In this document: positions 1 through 7,365 of the stretch, piece after piece | How positions within the stretch are numbered: position 1 is the first letter of the stretch | How the letters are laid out: each line of letters opens with the position of its first letter | Source: B21-G16 sp003644825 [NCBI: Candidatus Zhuqueibacterota bacterium] | Lineage (GTDB): Bacteria; SM23-31; B21-G16 | Length of the DNA stretch: 9,822 nt | Direction: 5' to 3' | NCBI GenBank assembly: GCA_003644825.1 | Contig: QNDJ01000032.1 | Coordinates: 1-9,822 of the forward strand | The notes under the pieces: model-generated | Told to the model about the DNA's origin: nothing | Database searches by the model: none | The model's input: only the letters and a program-made list of their open reading frames with translations | Position numbers and translations under genes: made by a program

Positions 1-2
1 AT

Positions 3-1058
3 AAAAATATCGGAATAATAACAAGTTGAATAAGTTATCAGTATGCTAAGGAAGTTTTCTCTTATGCATCTTTTCTGAAGATAAGTATGAGTTTACCACT
101 TCCAAAGAATAAAATTCTTAATTTTATATCGTCTCATAAAAATATATATATAATTGAAGAACTGGAACCTTTTATTGAAGAATATATAAGGAGCTGGGGA
201 GTAAATAACATTATCGGTAAAGAAAAAATTACAAATATTGGAGAACTATCACCAGAGGTTGTTGCAAAGGGACTGAAAAATATAAACCCACCTCAGGATT
301 TTAAGAACGAGATAGATGTAATTCCAAGGCCTCCTTTAATGTGCCCTGGATGCCCTCATACTGGTTTGTATTATGTTCTTCGTAAATTGAAACTTACTGT
401 AACAGGTGATATAGGATGTTATACGCTTGGAACATTACCACCTTTTTCTGCTCTTGATACAACATTCTGTATGGGTGCTGGCATTGGTAACGCTTTTGGA
501 ATGAGTATTGCTCTGAAAAATGATACAGTTGCTGTAATTGGTGATTCGACATTTTTGCATGCTGGTATACCGAGCCTTATAGATATAGTTTATAACAAAG
601 GTTTCATAACAGTGATTATATGCGACAATAAAACTACAGGTATGACAGGCCACCAGGACCATCCGGGTTCAGGATTTACCATAAAAAAAGAAAAAACTTA
701 TGCTATTGATTATAAGAAACTGGTTGAAGCTGTTGGAATCAAATTTGTTAAGAAGGTTGATCCCCACAATTTAAAAGAGATGGAACAGATTGTAAAAGAA
801 GCGATTAGTTTAAACGAACCCGCAGTAATAATTTCTGAACGTCCATGTGCAATGCTACCCCAGGTCAGGTATGCAAAACACAATGTTTATTCTATTAATA
901 AAGAAAATTGTACCGGTTGTAAAGTCTGTTACAGGATAGGTTGCCCTGCAATGGATAGGAGTGGAGATTATCCCGAGATTGATATAGATAGGTGCACAGG
1001 TTGCACCTTATGTGTTCAACTATGTAAATTTGATGCAATTAAAGTTATGAAAAATTAA
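3..1058 (+). CDS. iorA: Indolepyruvate ferredoxin oxidoreductase, alpha subunit (C-terminal part, interrupted by an in-frame TGA)
   Basis: IorA oxidatively decarboxylates indolepyruvate and other aryl pyruvates to aryl-acyl-CoA, using thiamine diphosphate (TPP) and ferredoxin; IorB is its partner. The open stretch from ATG 87 (323 residues) shows, numbered from that ATG, a CPGCP motif (86-90), the TPP-binding stretch GDIGCYTLG (107-115), GDST (152-155), and a C-terminal ferredoxin domain with two [4Fe-4S] motifs: Cys275/278/281/286 (the C-x2-C-x2-C-x4-C spacing usual in IorA) and Cys303/306/309/313. ATG 87 is not the real start. The same frame runs upstream to the window edge and reads KNIGIITS, TGA, ISYQYAKEVF, which is recognisable IorA sequence. 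Full-length IorA is about 600 or more residues, so the N-terminal pyrimidine-binding half lies outside the window. ATG 87 also lacks a good ribosome binding site. The ORF ends in TAA, 41 bases before iorB. Family assignment is secure; whether the gene is functional is open. Confidence 0.93.
27..29 (+). other. In-frame TGA inside iorA at a conserved glycine position
   Basis: Frame 3 reads ATA ATA ACA AGT TGA ATA AGT TAT CAG TAT, that is IITS-stop-ISYQY. IorA proteins have glycine here (for example IIAPG-LSYAY in Thermococcus, from memory). A single G-to-T change of GGA to TGA explains it. It may be a real nonsense mutation or a sequencing or assembly error. Confidence 0.85.
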
Positions 1059-1099
1059 GTAATAGTTTATGTTCAATGAAAAATAAATGGAATTAAAAA

Positions 1100-1705
1100 A
1101 TGGAAAACGGTGTAATTAATTTATTATTTGCTGGTGTTGGTGGTCAGGGTGTTTTACTGGCAGGTGAACTCACCGCAAGAACTGCCATTGATTCCGGGTT
1201 TGATGCAAAAAAATCAGAGGTTCATGGAGTTGCTCAGAGAGGTGGTTCTGTTGTAAGTCATGTAAGGTTTGGAAAAAAAGTATATTCACCTTTATGCTGG
1301 TGTGGTAAGGTGGACATATTTTTAGCGTTTGAGAAACTTGAAGCATTGAGATGGGGATATTATGTAAAAAAAGGAGGAAAAATTCTGGTTAATAACCAGA
1401 AAATACAACCTGCTCAATTTCTTGAAAAACCCGTTTCTTATCCTGAAAATATTCTGACTTTTTTAACCAATAAAGGTTATGATGTTTATTCAGTAGATTG
1501 TATAGAAAAAGCAAGAGAGTTAGGAAATGTAAGAGTGTTTAATGTAATATTGTTAGGTTTTGCATCAAAATTTCTTAGTATGAAAGAAGATAGTTGGATA
1601 AGAACCTTAAAAATGAATTTTTCCGAAAAATTATATAAAATTAATGAAAAAGCATTTCTTTTAGGAAGGGAAATTTATGAAAAAAGGAAAATCAAGAGAG
1701 GGTGA
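1100..1705 (+). CDS. iorB: Indolepyruvate ferredoxin oxidoreductase, beta subunit
   Basis: This is the small subunit of the IorAB 2-oxoacid:ferredoxin oxidoreductase, homologous to the gamma domain of pyruvate ferredoxin oxidoreductase. At 201 residues it has the normal length for IorB and appears intact. Its N-terminus carries the family glycine loop AGVGGQGVLLAGE (residues 11-23), followed by the characteristic KSEVHGVAQRGGSVVSHVRF stretch. Those motifs place it in the gamma family; the position directly after iorA makes IorB the specific call. The start at 1100 puts the glycine loop at the usual distance from the N-terminus, with a weak GGAA (1089-1092) upstream. The gene ends in TGA and its last 29 bases overlap the next gene, so translational coupling is likely. 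The cytoplasmic complex would feed reduced ferredoxin to the redox module downstream. Confidence 0.95.
   Translation: MENGVINLLFAGVGGQGVLLAGELTARTAIDSGFDAKKSEVHGVAQRGGSVVSHVRFGKKVYSPLCWCGKVDIFLAFEKLEALRWGYYVKKGGKILVNNQKIQPAQFLEKPVSYPENILTFLTNKGYDVYSVDCIEKARELGNVRVFNVILLGFASKFLSMKEDSWIRTLKMNFSEKLYKINEKAFLLGREIYEKRKIKRG
1663..1670 (+). promoter_or_regulatory. Shine-Dalgarno site of the small zinc-ribbon gene, inside the iorB 3' end
   Basis: AGGAAGGG lies six bases before ATG 1677, within the iorB reading frame. It is one of the strongest ribosome binding sites in the window. It supports both the start choice and the reality of the 61-residue gene. Confidence 0.7.
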
Positions 1706-1862
1706 GGTAAGATGCCTTAATTGTTTTAGCAGGTTCAGGCCTGCCCCCGGAGTAGAAAGAGCATTTTGCCCTGAATGTAAAATGGAATGGAGAATTTCCT
1801 GGGCATCAAAAAAAACTGCAAAAATAAGGGGACCCGTCTGGGAAAAGGTTTCAAAAGAGTAA
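1677..1862 (+). CDS. Small zinc-ribbon-like protein of unknown function
   Basis: This 61-residue basic protein has two CxxC knuckles, Cys13/Cys16 (RCLNCFSRF) and Cys32/Cys35 (FCPECKMEW), separated by 15 residues. That pattern is typical of a zinc ribbon or rubredoxin-like metal site. It has no signal peptide or membrane segment. I do not recognise a named family. The case for a real gene rests on the paired cysteines, the strong Shine-Dalgarno site six bases upstream, and the position inside the operon: it overlaps iorB by 29 bases and ends 42 bases before the AOR gene. It could be an electron carrier, an assembly factor or a regulator for the IOR or AOR enzymes. Zinc rather than iron is only a guess, because two CxxC pairs can bind either. 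Confidence 0.75.
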   Translation: MKKGKSREGEVRCLNCFSRFRPAPGVERAFCPECKMEWRISWASKKTAKIRGPVWEKVSKE

Positions 1863-1904
1863 AAATATTTATTCAATTTTCAATAATTATCTGGAGAATT
1901 TAAA

Positions 1905-3812
1905 ATGGCTTTGAATAGGAAAATAGCATATATCGATTTAACAACAGGTGAAATTGATATCAAACCGATTCCATTAAAATTAAGGGAATTATACCTTGGT
2001 GGAAGAGGACTTGATGTCTATCTGTTATACAATCATTTACGTGCTGGTGTGGATGCACTAAGCAGTGAGAATGTTCTACTGGTGAGTGCTGGTATTCTTG
2101 TAGGAACTTTAGCGTCAGCATCTACCCGAACTCACGTTGCAGCAAAATCACCGTTAACAGGTTTCATTGGAAGTTCAAATATGGGTGGATTTTTTGCTCC
2201 TGAATTAAGATGGGCTGGATTCGACCATCTTGTGATTAAAGGAAAAGCTGAAAAACCGGTTTATTTATGGATAAATAATGGGAAAATCGAGATAAGGAAT
2301 GCAGAGAATATCTGGGGGGAAGGAACTTATAATACACAGACCGCAATAAGAGAAGAATTAAGTGATGATGAAGTTCAAATAATGTGCATCGGGCCTGCTG
2401 GAGAAAAACTCGTACGGTTTGCAAACGTAAGAACTGGATACAAAAACTCCGGTGGAAGAACTGGAATGGGGGCTGTCCTGGGTTCAAAAAATCTAAAGGC
2501 AATTGCAGTAAGGGGAACAATGGATATTAATATTAAATATCCTGATAAAGCTCTGGAATATAATAAAAAAATAATTGATAGAATAACATCAACAAAATTC
2601 TGTCAGATAATGCAAAAATGGGGGACGATGTTTATTTATGGTGTTACAAATACAACTGGATTGGTAAGAGTAAATAATTTTCAACTCAATCAGCATAAAT
2701 TCAGTGAAGATATCGAATGCGAGAGCATCGAAAAATATTCAGTGGGAACGGCGGGTTGTTTTGGTTGCCAGATTCACTGTAGAGGTAAATATGTAATCAG
2801 AACTGGTTCTTATGCCGGGACATACTCGGAAGGTCCTGAGTATACAAGTCAGGGTGCATTCGGAGCAGAAGTAGGATGCAGAAATATGGAAACAATTCTC
2901 ATTGGAAACCACCTGGTAAATGACTATGGATTGGATACTCTTGAAACCGGAAGTTTAATTGCCTGGGCTATGGAACTTTATGAAAATGGAATAATTACTG
3001 ATAGAGATACTGATGGAATAAAACTCAGGTTTGGCAATGATAACGCTGTAATTGAGATGATTCATAAAATTGCAAAAAGAGAGGGATTTGGAGACGTTTT
3101 AGCTGAAGGACCTGTTAGGGCAATAGGGAAAATTGGTAAGGAATCAGAAAGATACTGTATTCATGTGAAGGGAATGAGTAATCTTCATTCGGATGAAAGA
3201 GCAACACCTTCCCTTGCACTGGGGATAGCAACAGCTTCGAGGGGGTCTGACCATTTGAGGAGCCGACCTGCAATAGACCTGTATCATCTACCCCTGGAAC
3301 TCCTGAAAAAAATATACTGTCAACCTACTCCTTATGATGGTCCATTAAGTTCTGATTATAGAGATTATACCGGTAAGGCAAGAATGGTTCAATGGCAGGA
3401 AATGTGCTATGAAGCTGTAGATTGTCTTGGTGTGTGTAAATACCACACTATTTTTCTCAGTCCAAATTTGATGAATTTTGAAGATTTTTCAAATTTCCTT
3501 TTTTATAATACAGGCTTAAAAATAGAACCAGAAAAAATCTGGGAAGTTGCTGATAGAGCGTATACTCTTGAAAGACTCTTTAATATAAGGGAAGGACTAA
3601 CAAGAAAAGACGATTGGCTTCCCGACAGGTACTTTGATGAACCTACTCCTCTCGGGCTTGACATCGTAAAAGGTAAGAAAATTGATAGAAAAAAGTTTAA
3701 AAAAATGCTTGATGAATATTACGAACTTCACGGATGGGATGAAAATGGTGTGCCAACTGCTGAAATACTGGAAAAGCTTTCTCTGGATAAAGAACCAACA
3801 CATATTTTATGA
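1905..3812 (+). CDS. aor: Aldehyde ferredoxin oxidoreductase family tungsten-pterin enzyme
   Basis: At 635 residues this is a full-length AOR-family catalytic subunit (Pyrococcus AOR is about 605). Family members hold tungsten or molybdenum on a bis-pterin next to a [4Fe-4S] cluster and oxidise aldehydes to acids, or run in reverse. Visible motifs: GGRGLDVYL (32-40), KSPLTGFIGSSNMGG (81-95) and NSGGRTGMGAVLGSKNLKAI (181-200) in the N-terminal pterin domain; cluster cysteines Cys285-x2-Cys288-x3-Cys292 plus Cys511 in DCLGVCKYH; and Glu312 (GPEY) and His450 (SRGSDH), which match the active-site Glu313 and His448 of Pyrococcus AOR by position and context. This points to AOR chemistry more than to the BamB benzoyl-CoA reductase branch, but the substrate cannot be read from sequence. 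GGAGA at 1893-1897 precedes the ATG. The ferredoxin subunit follows after 20 bases. Metal choice (W or Mo) is undetermined, with W more usual in this family. Confidence 0.95.
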   Translation: MALNRKIAYIDLTTGEIDIKPIPLKLRELYLGGRGLDVYLLYNHLRAGVDALSSENVLLVSAGILVGTLASASTRTHVAAKSPLTGFIGSSNMGGFFAPELRWAGFDHLVIKGKAEKPVYLWINNGKIEIRNAENIWGEGTYNTQTAIREELSDDEVQIMCIGPAGEKLVRFANVRTGYKNSGGRTGMGAVLGSKNLKAIAVRGTMDINIKYPDKALEYNKKIIDRITSTKFCQIMQKWGTMFIYGVTNTTGLVRVNNFQLNQHKFSEDIECESIEKYSVGTAGCFGCQIHCRGKYVIRTGSYAGTYSEGPEYTSQGAFGAEVGCRNMETILIGNHLVNDYGLDTLETGSLIAWAMELYENGIITDRDTDGIKLRFGNDNAVIEMIHKIAKREGFGDVLAEGPVRAIGKIGKESERYCIHVKGMSNLHSDERATPSLALGIATASRGSDHLRSRPAIDLYHLPLELLKKIYCQPTPYDGPLSSDYRDYTGKARMVQWQEMCYEAVDCLGVCKYHTIFLSPNLMNFEDFSNFLFYNTGLKIEPEKIWEVADRAYTLERLFNIREGLTRKDDWLPDRYFDEPTPLGLDIVKGKKIDRKKFKKMLDEYYELHGWDENGVPTAEILEKLSLDKEPTHIL

Positions 3813-3832
3813 TATTAATAAGGAGTTTATAA

Positions 3833-4312
3833 ATGGCAAAAATGATAGTTGTAGATCATATAAAATGCACAGGTTGCAGAAACTGCGAACTTGTGTGTTC
3901 TGTTAGAAATACTGGAGCAAGTAATCCTTCAAGAGCACGCATTAATGTTATAAAATGGGAAAGTGAAGGATTTTATTTTCCGATGCTCTGTCAGCAATGT
4001 CAGAACCCCGCCTGTATGGCGGTTTGCCCGAAAGATGCAATCTCAAAAGATGATAATCTTGGTAGAGTGGTTATTGATTATAATCTCTGTATAGGATGTC
4101 AACTCTGTGTAGCTGCCTGTCCATTTGGGTGTATGTCTGTTGATACTGTTGAGAACAGGGTTATTAAATGCGAACTGTGTGATGGTGACCCTGAGTGTGT
4201 GAAATTCTGTGATTCAAAAGCAATCGATTATATTGAGGCTGACATTGTTACTCTAAAAAAGAAAAGAGCAGCTATAGAGAAATTTTCAGAACTAATGAAG
4301 AGGCTGGCTTAA
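3833..4312 (+). CDS. Four-cluster ferredoxin subunit partnering AOR (DmsB/HycB type)
   Basis: This 159-residue cytoplasmic electron-transfer protein has sixteen cysteines arranged as four [4Fe-4S] motifs: Cys12/15/18/22, Cys53/56/61/65, Cys86/89/92/96 and Cys113/116/122/126. The second and fourth groups have the wider spacing seen in DmsB, HycB and related subunits, where motifs are paired crosswise to build the clusters. Similar proteins accompany multi-subunit AORs (AorA of Aromatoleum) and the class II benzoyl-CoA reductase (BamC). It lacks a Tat signal, as expected for a cytoplasmic enzyme. A clear AGGAG at 3821-3825 sits seven bases before the ATG. Its placement directly after aor and before moaD suggests it wires the tungsten site to the flavoprotein subunits. 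The general class is certain; the exact partner is inferred from context. Confidence 0.93.
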   Translation: MAKMIVVDHIKCTGCRNCELVCSVRNTGASNPSRARINVIKWESEGFYFPMLCQQCQNPACMAVCPKDAISKDDNLGRVVIDYNLCIGCQLCVAACPFGCMSVDTVENRVIKCELCDGDPECVKFCDSKAIDYIEADIVTLKKKRAAIEKFSELMKRLA

Positions 4313-4597
4313 ATGAGAGTTCGTTTTAAAACAAATCTTGTTCCCGGTCTGGTTAAAATTTTTGGAAATAAAATTTCTGAAATAGAATTTAAAGGAGAAA
4401 CGTTAAATGATTTTATCTCAGAACTGCTGTTAAGGTATGGTTCAAAATTAAGAAAAGCTTTATTTAACGATAAAAATGAGTTTGATCCTATGATAACTGT
4501 TGTGGTTAATGATAAGATTATACGAAGGGAAAATTTTAATTTTTCATTGAGAGACGGAGATTTAGTTATATTTATGCTTTTTATTGGTGGGGGATAG
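4313..4597 (+). CDS. MoaD/ThiS-family sulfur carrier (ubiquitin-like)
   Basis: This 94-residue protein has the beta-grasp MoaD/ThiS pattern: an N-terminal strand (MRVRFKTNL), the ETLNDFISELLLRYG helix segment, a VVVNDKIIRR strand near residues 63-72, and a C-terminal LRDGDLVIFMLFIGGG ending in the diagnostic glycines. In MoaD the terminal glycine is adenylated and thiocarboxylated to donate the dithiolene sulfur of molybdopterin. A dedicated copy beside an AOR gene is a common arrangement, presumably serving tungstopterin synthesis. Its ATG follows the ferredoxin stop codon with no bases between, so translation is probably coupled. No MoaE, MoeA or MoeB gene is in the window, so those activities must come from elsewhere. 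Confidence 0.9.
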   Translation: MRVRFKTNLVPGLVKIFGNKISEIEFKGETLNDFISELLLRYGSKLRKALFNDKNEFDPMITVVVNDKIIRRENFNFSLRDGDLVIFMLFIGGG

Positions 4598-4605
4598 AGT
4601 CTATA

Positions 4606-7326
4606 ATGGAAGTAAATGAGAATAAAAAATCTGTTCTTGTTGTTGGTGGAGGTATTGCAGGTATTCAAGCTTCATTAGACCTGGCAAATAAGGGAATTAA
4701 GGTTTTTCTTGTAGAGAAGGAGCCAAGCATAGGTGGTAATATGGCCAAACTCGATAAAACTTTTCCGACTAATGATTGTTCTCTCTGTATTCTTGCCCCT
4801 AAAATGAACGAATGTAACAGCAACGAAAATATAGATATAATTTCTTATTCTGAAGTTATAAACGTTAGAAAAAACAAAAATAAATTTGCTGTAGAAATAA
4901 AAAAGAAATCAAGATTTATTGATGAGTTTCGTTGTAATGGTTGTGGTAAGTGCGCTGAGATATGCCCTGTTGACCTGCCAAATGAGTTTGATTTAAATTT
5001 AAGTAAAAGAAAAGCTGTTTACAAACCATTTCCTCAATCTGTTCCGAATGTTTTCAGGATTGATAAAAGAGGTATTCCACCCTGTGTAGATTCCTGCCCT
5101 TCTTCAGTGAATGTTCAGGGCTATATTGCATTGATCTCAAAAAAAAAATTTAAAGAAGCCTATGAACTGATTCTTAAAAGTATGCCTTTCCCTGGTATTT
5201 GTGGAAGAATATGTCATAGACCCTGTGAGAGCAAATGTTCCCGCTCCGAATATGACCAGCCTCTATCTATTGCATATCTTAAGCGTTTTGTTGCTGATTA
5301 TTTTTATAATAATTTTGATTTAGATGAGATTACTTTAAAAAATAAAAGCCAGAAAAAAGAAAAAAAGGTGGCAATAATAGGTTCTGGTCCTGCGGGTTTA
5401 ACCTGTGCTTACTTTCTGGCAAAAATGGGATATAATGTTACAGTATTTGAGAAGCTGGGTATCCCGGGTGGAATGTTAGCAACGGGTATACCTGAATATA
5501 GACTACCCAGAACTGTATTAAATAAAGAAATAGAATTAATAAAAAATATCGGTGTTATAATTAAATATAATCTTGAATTTGGTAAAGATTTTGACCTTGA
5601 ATATCTCAAAAAAGAGAACTATAGAGCTGTTTTTATCGGAATAGGTGCTCATAAACCGATACCACTGAGGATTCCTGGAGAAGACCTTGATGGAGTTTTT
5701 CCTGCTCTTTCTTTCCTGAAAAGTGTAAATCTAAAGAAAAATGTTAAAATAGGGAAAAGAGTAGTTATTATAGGTGGAGGAAATGCTGCAATAGATTCTG
5801 CAAGGTCTGCTATAAGAATTGGTGCTGATGAAGTTATAGTTCTATACAGAAGAAGCAAAAAAGAAATGCCTGCCATAAAAACGGAAGTTAAAGCTGCTGA
5901 AGAAGAGGGAATAAAGTTTATATTTTTGGGAGCTCCTATTGAAATTATCGGAAATGATAACAAGGTATCAGGAATTAAATATATAAGAATGAGGCTTGGT
6001 AAACCAGATGAATCAGGACGAAGAAGACCCATCCCGATAAAATATTCAGAGAGAATATTGGAAGTTGATAATGTTATCACTGCAATAGGGCAAAAACCCG
6101 ATATTTCTAAAATATTAAAAGATTCTGAACTTATTTTTTCTGAAAGGGATACATTTTTAATCAATCCTTTAACTTTTGAAACAAATATTCCCGGGGTATT
6201 TGCTGGTGGTGATGCAGTAACCGGCCCTGCAACAGCTATCGAAGCAATCGCTGCAGGTAAAAAAGCAGCCTTTAGTATAAACCAGTTCCTTGAAAGAAAA
6301 AAACCGATTATAGAATATCAACTGGATGAAAATTTAAAAAGAGAAAATATTGTTTTTACAGAAATCGAAAAAAAAGTGAGAAAGGAAATGCCTCTTTTAA
6401 AAAGAGAAAAGAGAATTTCTACCTTTCTTGAAGTTGAAAAAGGTTATAGTATGGAAAATGCTGTTGCTGAAGCAGAAAGATGTATGAACTGTGGCGGTTG
6501 TTCATCCTGTGGTTTATGTGAAACGGTTTGTGAAGCAAACGCAATTAATTATTCGATGAAAGATAAAATTATTGAATTAAAAGTTGATGCCTGTATTCTT
6601 GCGACCGGATTCGATACAGGAAATAAAAAAGCTTTAGAAGAATATGGATATGGAAAAATAAAAAATGTAATTAGAGCAATAGAATTTGAACGGATATTAT
6701 CTGCATCTGGTCCAACAAATGGAGCTCTAAAAAGGCCTTCCGATGGGAAAATTCCTGAAAAAATAGCTTTTATTCAATGTGTTGGCTCCAGAGACGAAAG
6801 AATCAGTTATTATTGTTCATCAGTATGCTGTATGCATGCAACCAAAGAAGCTATTCTTGCTTATGAACATAACCCTGAAATTCAAACATTTATTTTTTAT
6901 ACAGACTTAAGAGCAGTTGGAAAAGGATTTCAGGATTACATCAAAAAAGCTCAGAATAATTATAACGTATGTTATATAAGGAGCAGACCGGGAAAAATAT
7001 TTGAAAAAAATGGGAAAATTATCATTAGATTTGAAGATACAATGAAAAATGTAACTGAAGAAATGGCACTCGATATGGTAGTTCTCTGTGAAGTTATGTT
7101 TCCTATGTCTCAAAATGTGGAACTGGCTGAAATATTTGGAATAAAAGTTGATAAAGGAAACTTTTTTATTCCCCCTTATGAATTATTTTATCCTGTGGAT
7201 ACTGAAAATCCCGGGGTTTTTTCCTGTGGCTTTTGTAACAATCCCCAGGATATACCTGAATCTGTAATACAGGCTTCAGCAAGTGCTGCAAGAGTATCAG
7301 AATATATTTTTAAAGTAAAGGTTTAA
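4606..7326 (+). CDS. hdrA: HdrA-like flavoprotein with an inserted GltD/NfnB-type NAD(P)H oxidoreductase
   Basis: This 906-residue fusion has HdrA sequence on both sides of a GltD module. Residues 9-155 are HdrA-like: the FAD loop GGGIAGIQASLDLA, then FPTNDCSLCILAPKMNEC (Cys58/61/70) and a ferredoxin motif Cys110/113/116/120. Residues about 156-570 resemble GltD/NfnB: N-terminal cluster cysteines Cys160/164 and Cys199/203/207/211, FAD loop GSGPAG (259-264), NAD(P)H loop GGGNAAIDSA (390-399) with YRRS (414-417), and the closing GGDAVTGPATAIEAIAAG (534-551). Residues about 618-906 return to HdrA: a cysteine-rich motif (Cys626-642), ATGFD, then IQCVGSRDE and YCSSVCCMHATKEA. It lacks the HdrA N-terminal domain (the ICRCG segment) and the C-terminal two-cluster ferredoxin; the next gene has both. 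With two FAD sites and at least four clusters, it probably moves electrons between NAD(P)H and the AOR/Hdr partners. Pyridine nucleotide preference is not resolved; the RR in YRRS is compatible with NADPH. Confidence 0.93.
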   Translation: MEVNENKKSVLVVGGGIAGIQASLDLANKGIKVFLVEKEPSIGGNMAKLDKTFPTNDCSLCILAPKMNECNSNENIDIISYSEVINVRKNKNKFAVEIKKKSRFIDEFRCNGCGKCAEICPVDLPNEFDLNLSKRKAVYKPFPQSVPNVFRIDKRGIPPCVDSCPSSVNVQGYIALISKKKFKEAYELILKSMPFPGICGRICHRPCESKCSRSEYDQPLSIAYLKRFVADYFYNNFDLDEITLKNKSQKKEKKVAIIGSGPAGLTCAYFLAKMGYNVTVFEKLGIPGGMLATGIPEYRLPRTVLNKEIELIKNIGVIIKYNLEFGKDFDLEYLKKENYRAVFIGIGAHKPIPLRIPGEDLDGVFPALSFLKSVNLKKNVKIGKRVVIIGGGNAAIDSARSAIRIGADEVIVLYRRSKKEMPAIKTEVKAAEEEGIKFIFLGAPIEIIGNDNKVSGIKYIRMRLGKPDESGRRRPIPIKYSERILEVDNVITAIGQKPDISKILKDSELIFSERDTFLINPLTFETNIPGVFAGGDAVTGPATAIEAIAAGKKAAFSINQFLERKKPIIEYQLDENLKRENIVFTEIEKKVRKEMPLLKREKRISTFLEVEKGYSMENAVAEAERCMNCGGCSSCGLCETVCEANAINYSMKDKIIELKVDACILATGFDTGNKKALEEYGYGKIKNVIRAIEFERILSASGPTNGALKRPSDGKIPEKIAFIQCVGSRDERISYYCSSVCCMHATKEAILAYEHNPEIQTFIFYTDLRAVGKGFQDYIKKAQNNYNVCYIRSRPGKIFEKNGKIIIRFEDTMKNVTEEMALDMVVLCEVMFPMSQNVELAEIFGIKVDKGNFFIPPYELFYPVDTENPGVFSCGFCNNPQDIPESVIQASASAARVSEYIFKVKV

Positions 7327-7329
7327 ATT

Positions 7330-7349
7330 AATTTAGTTAAATCTAAATT
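7330..7349 (+). other. Perfect AT-rich inverted repeat followed by a T run, between the two hdrA-like genes
   Basis: AATTTAG (7330-7336) and CTAAATT (7343-7349) are exact reverse complements around a six-base loop, and T6 (7348-7353) follows. The shape resembles a small intrinsic terminator, but each arm has only one G or C, so the hairpin would be weak. It may be an attenuator, an RNA-processing site, or chance in AT-rich spacer DNA. Confidence 0.3.
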
Positions 7350-7365
7350 TTTTATCGTTTAAAAT

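Noticed and set aside
27-29. UGA reassigned to glycine or tryptophan (alternative genetic code)
   Set aside because: No other in-frame TGA occurs in roughly 3,200 codons, glycine uses GGN and tryptophan TGG throughout, and TGA ends iorB, aor and mvhD.
27-75. UGA as selenocysteine with a SECIS element
   Set aside because: The position is a structural glycine in IorA, not a redox cysteine, and I see no convincing hairpin just downstream of the TGA.
87-89. ATG 87 as the true start of a short IorA
   Set aside because: Recognisable IorA sequence continues in the same frame upstream to the window edge, no good ribosome binding site precedes it, and the product would lack the N-terminal half needed for TPP catalysis.
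1905-3812. BamB (class II benzoyl-CoA reductase catalytic subunit)
   Set aside because: The partner genes resemble the Bam system, but Glu312 and His450 match the AOR-type active site by position and context, and no HdrB-like (BamD) or NuoEFG-like (BamGHI) genes are seen here.
3682-3906. Forward open frame bridging aor and the ferredoxin gene
   Set aside because: It overlaps the well-supported ends of both genes in another frame, and its translation shows no family features.
5649-6164. 171-residue reverse-strand open frame inside the HdrA-GltD gene
   Set aside because: It lies wholly opposite the conserved GltD NAD(P)H domain, shows no recognisable domain, and is a shadow of that gene.
7330-7353. 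Intrinsic terminator ending the operon after the first hdrA-like gene
   Set aside because: The stem has only one G:C pair, and the next genes clearly belong to the same functional unit, so I list it only as a weak hairpin.
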